Part shown: in pieces, positions 43,028 to 50,992 of the stretch | Numbering within the stretch: the first letter of the stretch is position 1 | How the letters are laid out: each line of letters begins with the position of its first letter | Source of the DNA: Roseiarcus sp036488815 | GTDB lineage: Bacteria; Pseudomonadota; Alphaproteobacteria; Rhizobiales; Beijerinckiaceae | Length of the DNA: 64,000 nucleotides | NCBI GenBank assembly: GCA_036488815.1 | Contig: DASXGX010000081.1 | Span: 5,977-69,976 of the forward strand | Direction: 5' to 3' | Notes under the pieces: generated by a model | Database searches by the model: none | What the model was told of the DNA's origin: nothing | What the model saw: the letters and a program-made list of their open reading frames with translations, nothing else | Program-made: the position numbers and the translations under genes

Positions 43028-45886
43028 ATGCTGGACCTCATAAGCAACGTCCAAGACCTGAGGACTCTCAGCATCGGCGATCTGAGGCGTATCGCGGACG
43101 AGCTCAGATCGGAGACGATCGACGCGGTCGCCGTAACGGGCGGGCACCTCGGCGCCGGTCTCGGAGTCGTGGAATTGACCGTAGCGCTGCACGCCGTGTT
43201 CGACACGCCGAGCGACCGCCTGATCTGGGACGTCGGCCATCAAGCCTATCCGCACAAGATCCTGACCGGCCGGCGCGACCGCATTCGCACGTTGAGGATG
43301 GGCGGCGGCCTTTCGGGTTTCACCAAGCGCGCCGAGAGCGAATACGATCCGTTCGGCGCGGCACACGCGGCGACGTCGATTTCGGCCGCGCTCGGCATGG
43401 CCGTCGCGCGCGACCTGCGCAAGCAGAACCACAACGTGGTCGCCGTCATCGGCGACGGATCGATGTCCGCTGGCATGGCCTACGAGGCTATCAACAATGC
43501 GGGGGCGTCGAATAGCCGACTGATCGTCATCCTCAACGACAACGCCATGTCGATCGCTCCGCCCGTCGGAGCGCTGTCGACCCATCTATCGGAACTGGTC
43601 GCGGCCGCCGGCCTGTCCTCGCTGCGGGGCGCTGGCCAGCCGCCCGTCGACAGCGCCACGAAGGCGCGGGGCGCCGAAAGAACCCTCTTTGAAAACCTCG
43701 GCTGCCGCTACGTCGGCCCTATCGACGGTCACGATCTCGACCAGCTCGTGCCGGTGCTGCAAAGCGTCCGCGACGCCGATGCCGGGCCTATCCTCGTTCA
43801 TGTAATCACCCAGAAGGGCAAGGGCTATGCGCCGGCGGAAGCCGCGTCCGATTGCTGTCACGCGGTGACGCCGTTCGACGTCGCGACCGGCGCTCAATCC
43901 AAGTCGAAATCAACCGCCCCCTCCTACACGAAAGTCTTCGCGCAAAGCCTCGTCAAGGAAGCCGCCAAGGACGAGCGCATCGTCGCGGTCACCGCCGCCA
44001 TGCCCTCGGGAACGGGCCTCGACATCTTCGCCAAGGCCTTCCCCAGGCGGACCTTCGACGTCGGCATCGCCGAGCAGCACGCCGTAACCTTCGCTGCCGG
44101 TTTGGCGGCTGAAGGCATGAAGCCGTTCTGCGCGATCTACTCCACTTTTCTGCAGCGCGCCTACGATCAGGTCGTTCACGACGTCGCGCTGCAATCGTTG
44201 CCGGTGCGCTTCGCGATCGATCGTGCGGGCTTCGTCGGCGCCGACGGCCCGACCCATGCGGGCTCGTTCGATCTCGCTTATCTCTGCTGCCTGCCAGGCC
44301 TCGTCGTGATGGCGGCGGCCGACGAGGTGGAGCTCGTCCATATGATCGCGACGGCCGCCGCGATCGACGACCGTCCCTCCGCGGTCCGCTACCCCCGCGG
44401 CGACGGCGCCGGAACGCCACTGCCGGAGGTTGGGATTCCCCTCGAGATCGGCAAAGGCCGCATCGTGCGCCGCGGCGACACGGTCGCACTCCTGTCGCTC
44501 GGCGCCCGGCTCAGGGAATGCGTGAAGGCCGCGGAGGAATTGGAACAGGCCGGCGTTTCCGTCACCGTCGCCGACGCGCGTTTCGCCAAGCCGCTCGATG
44601 CCGAACTCGTTTTGCGGCTCGCCCGCGATCACGAAGCCCTCATCACAGTCGAAGAAGGCTCGATTGGCGGCTTTGGATCGCAGGTCCTTCAGCTTCTCGC
44701 CGAGAACGGACGGCTCGACCACGGCCTCAAGGTCCGATCGATGGTCTTTCCCGACGTCTTCCTCGATCAGGATCGGCCGGAGGCGATGTATGCGAAGGCG
44801 GGGCTCGACGCGGCCGGCATCGTCGCCAAGACCATGGAAGCGCTCGGCGGCAACCGGCGAAGGCTCGGCGTCCGCCAGGCTTCGCCGCCTGCGCGGCGCG
44901 TTGCGCCATTGAAGGTCGTGCTCGCGCAGCCGCGAGGGTTCTGCGCCGGAGTGGTGCGCGCGATCGACATCGTCGAGCGGGCGCTGAAGAAATACAACGG
45001 GCCCGTCTACGTCCGGCACGAGATCGTGCACAACAAGCACGTCGTCGACGGGCTGAAGGCGAAAGGCGCCCGCTTCGTCGAGAGCCTCGCCGAGATCCCC
45101 CCGAACGCCGTCACCATTTTCAGCGCGCACGGCGTCGCCAAGGCCGTCGAACGCGAGGCGGCCGCACGCAATCTCGTCGTCCACGATGCGACATGCCCAC
45201 TTGTCGCCAAGGTCCATAAGCAGACTGCCCGCTATGTCGCCCAGGGCCGTCGGCTGATCCTCATTGGTCACGCCGGACATCCGGAGGTCGAGGGGACGAT
45301 GGGCCAGGTTTCGTCGCCCGTCATTCTGGTCCAGACGAAACGGGACGTCGAAAACCTCGATCTCCCCGCGCACACGCCGATCGCCTACGTGACGCAAACG
45401 ACGCTCAGCGTCGACGACACCAAAGACGTCATCCTTGCGCTGCATCGGCGGTTTCGCGACGTGGTGGGGCCTGACGTAAGCGACATTTGCTATGCGACCC
45501 AGAACCGGCAGACGGCTGTGCGCGACCTCTGCGCCGAAGTCGACTTGATGTTGGTGGTCGGCGCCAAGAACAGTTCGAACTCCAATCGGCTTCGCGAGAT
45601 CAGCCAAGAGACGGGCGTGCCGAGCCATCTGATCGCCGACAGCCGCGAATTGCGGAGCGAATGGTTCGTCGGCGTCGGCGCGGTCGGGGTCACGGCCGGC
45701 GCTTCCGCACCCGAAGTGCTGGTGGAGGATGTCGTCAGTTGGTTGCGGCGTTTGGGGCCGATCGAGCTTTCGACGCTGAGCGGCCCGGACGAGACGATCG
45801 AATTCCGCTTGCCCGCGGACTTGGAGGGCGTCTCGCCGAGCCCTCCGCTCAAGGCCGCCTTGGCGCGGACGTCAGGTCAGGAATAA
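43028..45886 (+). CDS. dxs-ispH: Fused 1-deoxy-D-xylulose-5-phosphate synthase / HMBPP reductase (Dxs-IspH)
   Basis: From ATG 43028 (GGAGG five bases upstream) one frame of 952 residues reads through both enzymes. Residues 1 to about 612 are Dxs: TGGHLGAGLGV, GDGSMSAGMAYE for thiamine diphosphate, ILNDN, VGIAEQHAVTF with the catalytic Glu, and GADGPTHAG. The usual loop after ILNDN is about 20 residues shorter than in E. coli Dxs. A short Arg/Pro linker (about 613-627) leads to IspH from about 628: QPRGFCAGV, HDATCPLV and DICYATQNR with the three Fe-S cysteines, plus HPEVEGTMGQ. Dxs starts and IspH ends the MEP pathway to IPP/DMAPP. hpnH follows after 3 bases. Fusion of these two is unusual in my knowledge. 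Confidence 0.93.
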   Translation: MLDLISNVQDLRTLSIGDLRRIADELRSETIDAVAVTGGHLGAGLGVVELTVALHAVFDTPSDRLIWDVGHQAYPHKILTGRRDRIRTLRMGGGLSGFTKRAESEYDPFGAAHAATSISAALGMAVARDLRKQNHNVVAVIGDGSMSAGMAYEAINNAGASNSRLIVILNDNAMSIAPPVGALSTHLSELVAAAGLSSLRGAGQPPVDSATKARGAERTLFENLGCRYVGPIDGHDLDQLVPVLQSVRDADAGPILVHVITQKGKGYAPAEAASDCCHAVTPFDVATGAQSKSKSTAPSYTKVFAQSLVKEAAKDERIVAVTAAMPSGTGLDIFAKAFPRRTFDVGIAEQHAVTFAAGLAAEGMKPFCAIYSTFLQRAYDQVVHDVALQSLPVRFAIDRAGFVGADGPTHAGSFDLAYLCCLPGLVVMAAADEVELVHMIATAAAIDDRPSAVRYPRGDGAGTPLPEVGIPLEIGKGRIVRRGDTVALLSLGARLRECVKAAEELEQAGVSVTVADARFAKPLDAELVLRLARDHEALITVEEGSIGGFGSQVLQLLAENGRLDHGLKVRSMVFPDVFLDQDRPEAMYAKAGLDAAGIVAKTMEALGGNRRRLGVRQASPPARRVAPLKVVLAQPRGFCAGVVRAIDIVERALKKYNGPVYVRHEIVHNKHVVDGLKAKGARFVESLAEIPPNAVTIFSAHGVAKAVEREAAARNLVVHDATCPLVAKVHKQTARYVAQGRRLILIGHAGHPEVEGTMGQVSSPVILVQTKRDVENLDLPAHTPIAYVTQTTLSVDDTKDVILALHRRFRDVVGPDVSDICYATQNRQTAVRDLCAEVDLMLVVGAKNSSNSNRLREISQETGVPSHLIADSRELRSEWFVGVGAVGVTAGASAPEVLVEDVVSWLRRLGPIELSTLSGPDETIEFRLPADLEGVSPSPPLKAALARTSGQE

Positions 45887-45889
45887 GCA

Positions 45890-47050
45890 ATGCAAATTCC
45901 CTTCTTCCGAGAGGCGAAGATCGCCGCCTACATTTTGCGACAGCGGCTTGCCGGGCGCGAGCGCTATCCGCTGGTGTTGATGCTGGAGCCGCTGTTCCGT
46001 TGCAATCTCGCCTGCACCGGCTGCGGCAAGATCGACTATCCCGACCCCATTCTCAACCAGCGCCTCTCCGTCGAGCAGTGCCTTCAGGCCGTCGACGAAT
46101 GCGGCGCGCCGGTGGTCGCCATCCCTGGCGGCGAACCGTTGATCCATAAAGACATCGGCGAAATCGTCGCCGGCATCGTCGCGCGCAAGAAGTTCGTCTC
46201 CCTCTGCACCAACGCGATGCTGCTCGAGAAGAAACTACACCTTTTCAAGCCTTCGCCCTATTTGTTCCTTACTGTGCATCTAGACGGCCTGAAGGCGCGA
46301 CACGACCAGTCCGTGTCGCAGGACGGCGTCTACGACATTGCTGTTTCGGCAATAAAGGCCGCAAAAAAGGCTGGCTTCGCGGTCAACGTGAACGCGACGA
46401 TCTTCGAAGGGCACGCGGCCGAGGAAATTGCGGCGTTCCTGGACCAGGCGCGGGAGCTCGACGTGGGCGTCTCGATCTCGCCGGGCTATGCCTATGAGCG
46501 CGCGCCGGATCAGGAGCACTTTCTCAATCGTCGCAGGACGAAGGAGCTTTTCCGTCGTGTCTTCGCGCTCGGCAAGGGCAGGAAATGGCGGCTGCAGCAT
46601 TCCCCTCTGTTTCTCGACTTCCTCGCCGGCAACCAGGACTACCGCTGCACACCGTGGGGCATGCCGACGCGCAACGTCTTCGGCTGGCAAAAGCCCTGTT
46701 ATCTCCTGGGCGAAGGCTACGCCTCCTCGTTCAAGGAGCTGATGGAGACGACCGATTGGGACGATTACGGCACCGGCCGGTACGAGAAGTGCGCCGATTG
46801 CATGGCGCACTGCGGATACGAACCGACGGCGGCGCACGCCGCGATCAGCCATCCGTTGTCCGCGGCTTGGATCGCGATGCGCGGCGTACGGACCGAGGGC
46901 CCCATGGCGCCGGAGGCGCCGCTCGCGGCACAACGGCCCGCGGAATACCTGCACTCGCGCCATGTCGAGACGATGATGACGAGCATCGGGCAGAAGCGGG
47001 CGGTCGCCGCCGGTTCAGCTTCGCACGCGCCGAAGACAAGCGCCCATTGA
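45890..47050 (+). CDS. hpnH: Adenosyl-hopene transferase HpnH (radical SAM)
   Basis: The 386-residue radical SAM protein has the CxxxCxxC cluster motif as CNLACTGC (Cys38, Cys42, Cys45). Hallmarks of HpnH include MQIPFFREAKIAAYI, IPGGEPLIH, SLCTNAMLL, ISPGYAYERAPDQEHFL and a C-terminal CxxC-type set (EKCADCMAHCGYEP). HpnH joins the 5'-deoxyadenosyl radical from SAM to diploptene to form adenosylhopane, the first step toward C35 hopanoids. It is coupled to the fusion gene just upstream and followed by hpnN. hpnG, its usual partner, is not in the window. Confidence 0.95.
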   Translation: MQIPFFREAKIAAYILRQRLAGRERYPLVLMLEPLFRCNLACTGCGKIDYPDPILNQRLSVEQCLQAVDECGAPVVAIPGGEPLIHKDIGEIVAGIVARKKFVSLCTNAMLLEKKLHLFKPSPYLFLTVHLDGLKARHDQSVSQDGVYDIAVSAIKAAKKAGFAVNVNATIFEGHAAEEIAAFLDQARELDVGVSISPGYAYERAPDQEHFLNRRRTKELFRRVFALGKGRKWRLQHSPLFLDFLAGNQDYRCTPWGMPTRNVFGWQKPCYLLGEGYASSFKELMETTDWDDYGTGRYEKCADCMAHCGYEPTAAHAAISHPLSAAWIAMRGVRTEGPMAPEAPLAAQRPAEYLHSRHVETMMTSIGQKRAVAAGSASHAPKTSAH

Positions 47051-47123
47051 TCGGCGCCGCGATTTTCGTACGCCGCGTGTTTCCCGCGAGACGCTCTGCC
47101 GGCCCCAGGAGGCGCGCTTCATC

Positions 47124-49724
47124 ATGCTGACGTCCGTCATCGTCAGGGTCATCGACTTTTGCCTGCGGCATGCGATCGCGGTCGTCATCGTCGCTCTGCT
47201 GGTCGCGGCGGCGGCGGCCGCCTACGCCGGAACGCACTTCGCGATCAACTCCCAGATCGACGCGCTGCTGTCGAAGAACCTTCCCTGGCGACAACGGGAG
47301 ATCGTTTTCGAACGCCAATTCCGTCGCTACGAGCTGATAGACGTCGTCGTCGAAGCGCCGACGCCTGAGCTGACCGCGGCGGCGACCACGGCGCTGACCG
47401 CAGCGCTGGCCAAGGACAAGGCAAGCTTCCGAACGGTCACCAATTCGAGCCCGGTGCAATTCTTCACCGAGCACGCGTTTCTGTTCCAGCCGAAAGACAC
47501 GCTCGAGAAGACTATCGCCGGACTGACGCAAGGCGAACCTCTGATCCGCGACCTCGCCACCGACCCGAGCCTGCGCGGGCTCGTCTCGACGCTCGAAGAT
47601 GTCCTCATCGGCGTCAGGCAGAACAAGGTTACGCTCGACAGCACCGCCCATACGCTCAATGCCTTCTCCGACACGCTCGACAACGTGTTGGCGGGGCGCC
47701 CGTCGAGCTTCTCCTGGCGCGTGCTGCTCCAGGGCAAGCCTGCGGAATCCTATGAAAAGCGCGGCTTCATCGAGGTGCGCCCCGTGCTCGACTATTCCTC
47801 GGTGCAGCCGGGCCATGCGGCGACCCAGGCCTTGAGGCGGATCGCCGCGGGCATTGCGCCAGCGTATCAGGCGAGCGTGCGGCTCACCGGTCCGGTCGCG
47901 ATGGCCGACGAGGAATTCGGCACCATCAAGGAAAACGCTGGGCGCAACGGCGCGATCACCTTCGCCATCGTCCTCCTTATCCTATGGCTCGCGCTGCGCT
48001 CCGTCCGGCTGATCCTCGCCGTGTTCATCAATCTCCTCGTCGGGCTGCCGCTGACCGCGGCGCTCGGCCTTTATCTGGTTGGCGCGTTCAACGTCATTTC
48101 GGTGTATTTCGCCGTGCTGTTCGTTGGCATCGGGGTCGATTTTGCGATCCAATACAGCGTACGCTATCGCTCCGAGCGGCATACGATCGTCGATCTCCCC
48201 AAAGCGATACGGAGCGCCGGCTTCCACGTCGCAGCGCCCCTGACGCTCGCGGGCTGCGCGACCGCGGCGGGCTTCTTTTCGTTCCTCCCGACCGATTACA
48301 AAGGCGTTTCGGAGCTCGGCCTGATCGCCGGGTTCGGCATGCTGATCGCCTATGCGACCAGCGTCTCCGTCCTGCCGGCGCTGATCCGCCTGCTCAACCC
48401 GCCCGGCGAGCCGGAGGCGCTCGGCTATACCGCGCTGGCGCCGGTTGACGAATTCCTGGCGCGCCATCGCATTCCGATCATCGTCGGCGTCGCCGTCGTC
48501 GTGATCGGCGCCCTGCCCCTGCTCTTCTGGCTGCGCTTCGACTTCAACCCGATCAACCTGCGCAACCCGAAGACCGAATCGATCGCCACCTATCTCGAAC
48601 TCGCGCGCGATCCCTCGACCAACGTGAATGCGATCGAGGTGCTCGCCCCCAGCGTCACCGCGGCGAAGGCGATCTCGGCCCGCGTGACCAAGCTGCCGGA
48701 AGTCTCCCATGCGACGACGCTTTCGAGCTTCATCCCCGAACAGCAGGAGGAGAAGCTGCCGCTGATCCAGGCGGCTGCGTCCAAACTCGCCGACGCTTTC
48801 GATCCCAAAAACGCGATCGCGCCGCCTTCGGACGCGGAAGTCGTCGACGCCCTCAATGAGGGCGCGCAGCGCCTCACGGAGGCCGCCGCCGACGAGAAGG
48901 ATGTGGGGCCCGGCGCGGCTGCGGCAAAGCGCCTCGCCGGCGACATGTCCGCGCTGGCCAAAGCCCCGCCCGCCACACGCGCACAGGCGGATGCGGTCTT
49001 CATAACGCCGCTGCGCGCCAACCTTACGGATTTGCACGACGCGTTGCAGGCGCAGCGGGTCACCGAGGCGACCTTGCCCCCCGATCTTGTGCGCGACTGG
49101 GTGACGCCCGACGGGAGGGCGCGCGTCTCGATCGCGCCGCGCGACAACCCCAGCGACAATGACGCGATGCGACGCTTCGCGGCGGCGGTGCTCGCGGTCG
49201 AACCGACTGCGACCGAGGGCCCGATCACCGTTCTCGAGGCGGGCCGAACCGTCATACACGCCTTCATCGAGGCGGGACTCTGGGCTCTGCTGTCGATCGC
49301 GATCCTGCTGTGGCTGGTGCTGAGACGGATCAGCGACGTTCTGCTCACCCTCATCCCGTTGCTGCTCGCCGGCGTCGTGACGCTCGAACTCTGCTCGTTG
49401 ATCGGAATGCCGCTGAACTTCGCCAACATCATCGCCTTTCCGCTTCTGCTCGGCGTCGGGGTGGCGTTCAAAATCTACTACATCATGGCTTGGCGCGAAG
49501 GGACGACGCACCTCTTGCAGACAAGCCTGACCCGCGCGGTCATCTTCAGCGCGCTGACGACCGCGACCGCGTTCGGCAGCCTGATGTTCGCCTCCCATCC
49601 CGGCACGTCGAGCATGGGCAAGCTGCTCGCTTTGTCCTTGGTCACGACCCTCGCGGCCGCAGTGCTGTTCCAACCGATTTTGATGGGCAAACCCCGTAAT
49701 GCGGCGGCTGGCCCGAGCCCTTGA
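47124..49724 (+). CDS. hpnN: Hopanoid transporter HpnN (RND/MMPL superfamily)
   Basis: The 866-residue RND-type protein has an N-terminal membrane helix, two large periplasmic domains, and two sets of helices. The sets contain FAIVLLILWLALRS, FAVLFVGIGVDFAIQYSVRYRSE and, in the second half, FANIIAFPLLLGVGVAFKIYYIMAW. This duplicated pattern is HpnN, which moves hopanoids from the inner to the outer membrane. ATG 47124 follows AGGAGG. Together with hpnH it shows that the organism places extended hopanoids in its outer membrane. Confidence 0.94.
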   Translation: MLTSVIVRVIDFCLRHAIAVVIVALLVAAAAAAYAGTHFAINSQIDALLSKNLPWRQREIVFERQFRRYELIDVVVEAPTPELTAAATTALTAALAKDKASFRTVTNSSPVQFFTEHAFLFQPKDTLEKTIAGLTQGEPLIRDLATDPSLRGLVSTLEDVLIGVRQNKVTLDSTAHTLNAFSDTLDNVLAGRPSSFSWRVLLQGKPAESYEKRGFIEVRPVLDYSSVQPGHAATQALRRIAAGIAPAYQASVRLTGPVAMADEEFGTIKENAGRNGAITFAIVLLILWLALRSVRLILAVFINLLVGLPLTAALGLYLVGAFNVISVYFAVLFVGIGVDFAIQYSVRYRSERHTIVDLPKAIRSAGFHVAAPLTLAGCATAAGFFSFLPTDYKGVSELGLIAGFGMLIAYATSVSVLPALIRLLNPPGEPEALGYTALAPVDEFLARHRIPIIVGVAVVVIGALPLLFWLRFDFNPINLRNPKTESIATYLELARDPSTNVNAIEVLAPSVTAAKAISARVTKLPEVSHATTLSSFIPEQQEEKLPLIQAAASKLADAFDPKNAIAPPSDAEVVDALNEGAQRLTEAAADEKDVGPGAAAAKRLAGDMSALAKAPPATRAQADAVFITPLRANLTDLHDALQAQRVTEATLPPDLVRDWVTPDGRARVSIAPRDNPSDNDAMRRFAAAVLAVEPTATEGPITVLEAGRTVIHAFIEAGLWALLSIAILLWLVLRRISDVLLTLIPLLLAGVVTLELCSLIGMPLNFANIIAFPLLLGVGVAFKIYYIMAWREGTTHLLQTSLTRAVIFSALTTATAFGSLMFASHPGTSSMGKLLALSLVTTLAAAVLFQPILMGKPRNAAAGPSP

Positions 49725-49750
49725 CGCAGCGTTAAGACAAGGAGTCCGAC

Positions 49751-49984
49751 GTGACAATTGCTAGGCTTTCACTGGTTCTGCTCTTCACGAGCGTATCCTC
49801 TCTGGCGCTGGCGCAGTCATCCGGCACGCCGCAGGAACAGGCGGCTTGCCAATCCGACGTGCGCAGGTTGTGCAGCCGCGTTCCGCGAGGCTCGGACAAC
49901 ATGGAATATCTGAAATGCCTCGAGCTCAATCGCGATAGGCTCTCGAAGCAATGCCTCGCCGTCCTGATCGACCACGGGCGCTAG
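49751..49984 (+). CDS. Small exported Cys-rich-repeat protein
   Basis: GTG 49751 follows AAGGAG. The 77-residue product has a Sec signal peptide (LSLVLLFTSVSSLALA) and a mature part with four cysteines in ACQSDVRRLCSRV, LKCLELNRDRLSKQCLAV. This is the short Cys-rich (GLG1-like) repeat found in secreted alphaproteobacterial proteins. Function unknown. It lies 26 bases after hpnN on the same strand and is likely co-transcribed with it. Confidence 0.75.
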   Translation: MTIARLSLVLLFTSVSSLALAQSSGTPQEQAACQSDVRRLCSRVPRGSDNMEYLKCLELNRDRLSKQCLAVLIDHGR

Positions 49985-50118
49985 GCCATGGAGGCGATCT
50001 CGCGCATCGCCGATCGTTCATGCGTTGCCGCGATCATCCGGCGTCGGCGCCATCGCGATTCGCTCTCGGCGGACCGCGATGGCGCGGCCTGGCGCGCGTT
50101 CAATTGCGGAGGTTTTCG

Positions 50119-50625
50119 ATGAAGGCAGCAATCGTCGCCGCCCTCGCATTCGCGGTGCTGACAAGCGGCAGCGCCCATGCCCAGCCGCTTCCCACTGCAA
50201 AGGGGTTTTGGGAGGAAGTCGACGACCAGGGCAAAGTCGGCGCCTGGTTCTACTTCACCGAGAAGGACGGGCTCTACAGCGGCCGCCTCGTCAGAATGTT
50301 CAAGAAACCGGGCGAGCCGACCTTCACCGTCTGCTCCAAGTGCCAGGGCGACCAGAAGAACGCGCGCATGCTCGGCCTGACCATTGTCAGCGGCATGAAG
50401 CGGGATGGCCTCAAGTACACGGAGGGGAGCATTCTCGATCCGCGCGACGGCACCATCTACCACGCGCAGATGGAGCTCAGCGAGGACGGAAACAAGCTCT
50501 CGGTGCGCGGTTATCTCGGCATCCCGCTTCTCGGCCAGACGCAGGTCTGGAACCGGCTGCCCGACGACACGATCGCCGCCGCGGATATTCCCAAGGAAGT
50601 GCTCGCCCCCGCGCCCAAGCCGTGA
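50119..50625 (+). CDS. DUF2147 family exported protein
   Basis: From ATG 50119, preceded by GCGGAGG, the protein is 168 residues. It has a signal peptide ending SAHAQ, then a DUF2147 domain with FWEEVDDQGKVGAWFYFTE and GLTIVSGMKRDGLKYTEGSILDPRDGTIYHAQMELSEDG (family hallmark of a small beta-barrel; quoted in part as GSILDPRDG), and RGYLGIPLLGQTQVW. It often follows hopanoid or envelope genes; its ligand is unknown. Two cysteines lie in TVCSKCQG. Frames starting upstream of 50119 are shadows. Confidence 0.85.
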   Translation: MKAAIVAALAFAVLTSGSAHAQPLPTAKGFWEEVDDQGKVGAWFYFTEKDGLYSGRLVRMFKKPGEPTFTVCSKCQGDQKNARMLGLTIVSGMKRDGLKYTEGSILDPRDGTIYHAQMELSEDGNKLSVRGYLGIPLLGQTQVWNRLPDDTIAAADIPKEVLAPAPKP

Positions 50626-50992
50626 TGCGCGGCGACGTGACGGCTTCCTCCATCAAGCGGCGTCGGACGCGTCCGCTGAGCGCCACCTTGTCCAGACCGA
50701 GTTCCTCGGCCACCCTTGCGAGCGCGTGACGCCGAGCGGCTCGAGCGCTCGATCGACGATGCTGGGCCGCAGACACAAGACGTCTTTGAGGCGACGAAGC
50801 CGAGCCCAAGCTCTCCGGTGAAGTCGTAGGGCATAGTCAATTTCGCTCCGCACGCGTCTCTGTCCGCGCCCCGTTGGCTCGCCTCCACCCCTCGGACCTT
50901 GCTTGCGATCCCGTTAGAGACTTTGTTGGGCCGATGTAAATGGGCTACATCGGCATGCGACGCGATCGCATCGTCGTGGGGGGGGAATCGAT
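50626..50992 (+). other. Gap between DUF2147 gene and SAHase-like gene
   Basis: This 367-base stretch shows no supported coding region in six frames. Its only distinct structure is the inverted repeat at 50930-50954 shortly before the next start. The gap suggests the SAHase-like and hydrolase genes form a separate transcript from the hopanoid operon. Confidence 0.5.
50930..50954. promoter_or_regulatory. Inverted repeat upstream of SAHase-like gene
   Basis: GCCGATGTA and TACATCGGC form a perfect 9-base inverted repeat with a 7-base loop, ending 38 bases before the ATG. It could be an operator or an RNA hairpin. It does not match the SAH riboswitch as I know it. Confidence 0.5.

Noticed and set aside
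50626..50992. SAH riboswitch before the SAHase-like gene
   Set aside because: Only a simple hairpin is seen; the conserved core of that riboswitch, as I know it, is not present.
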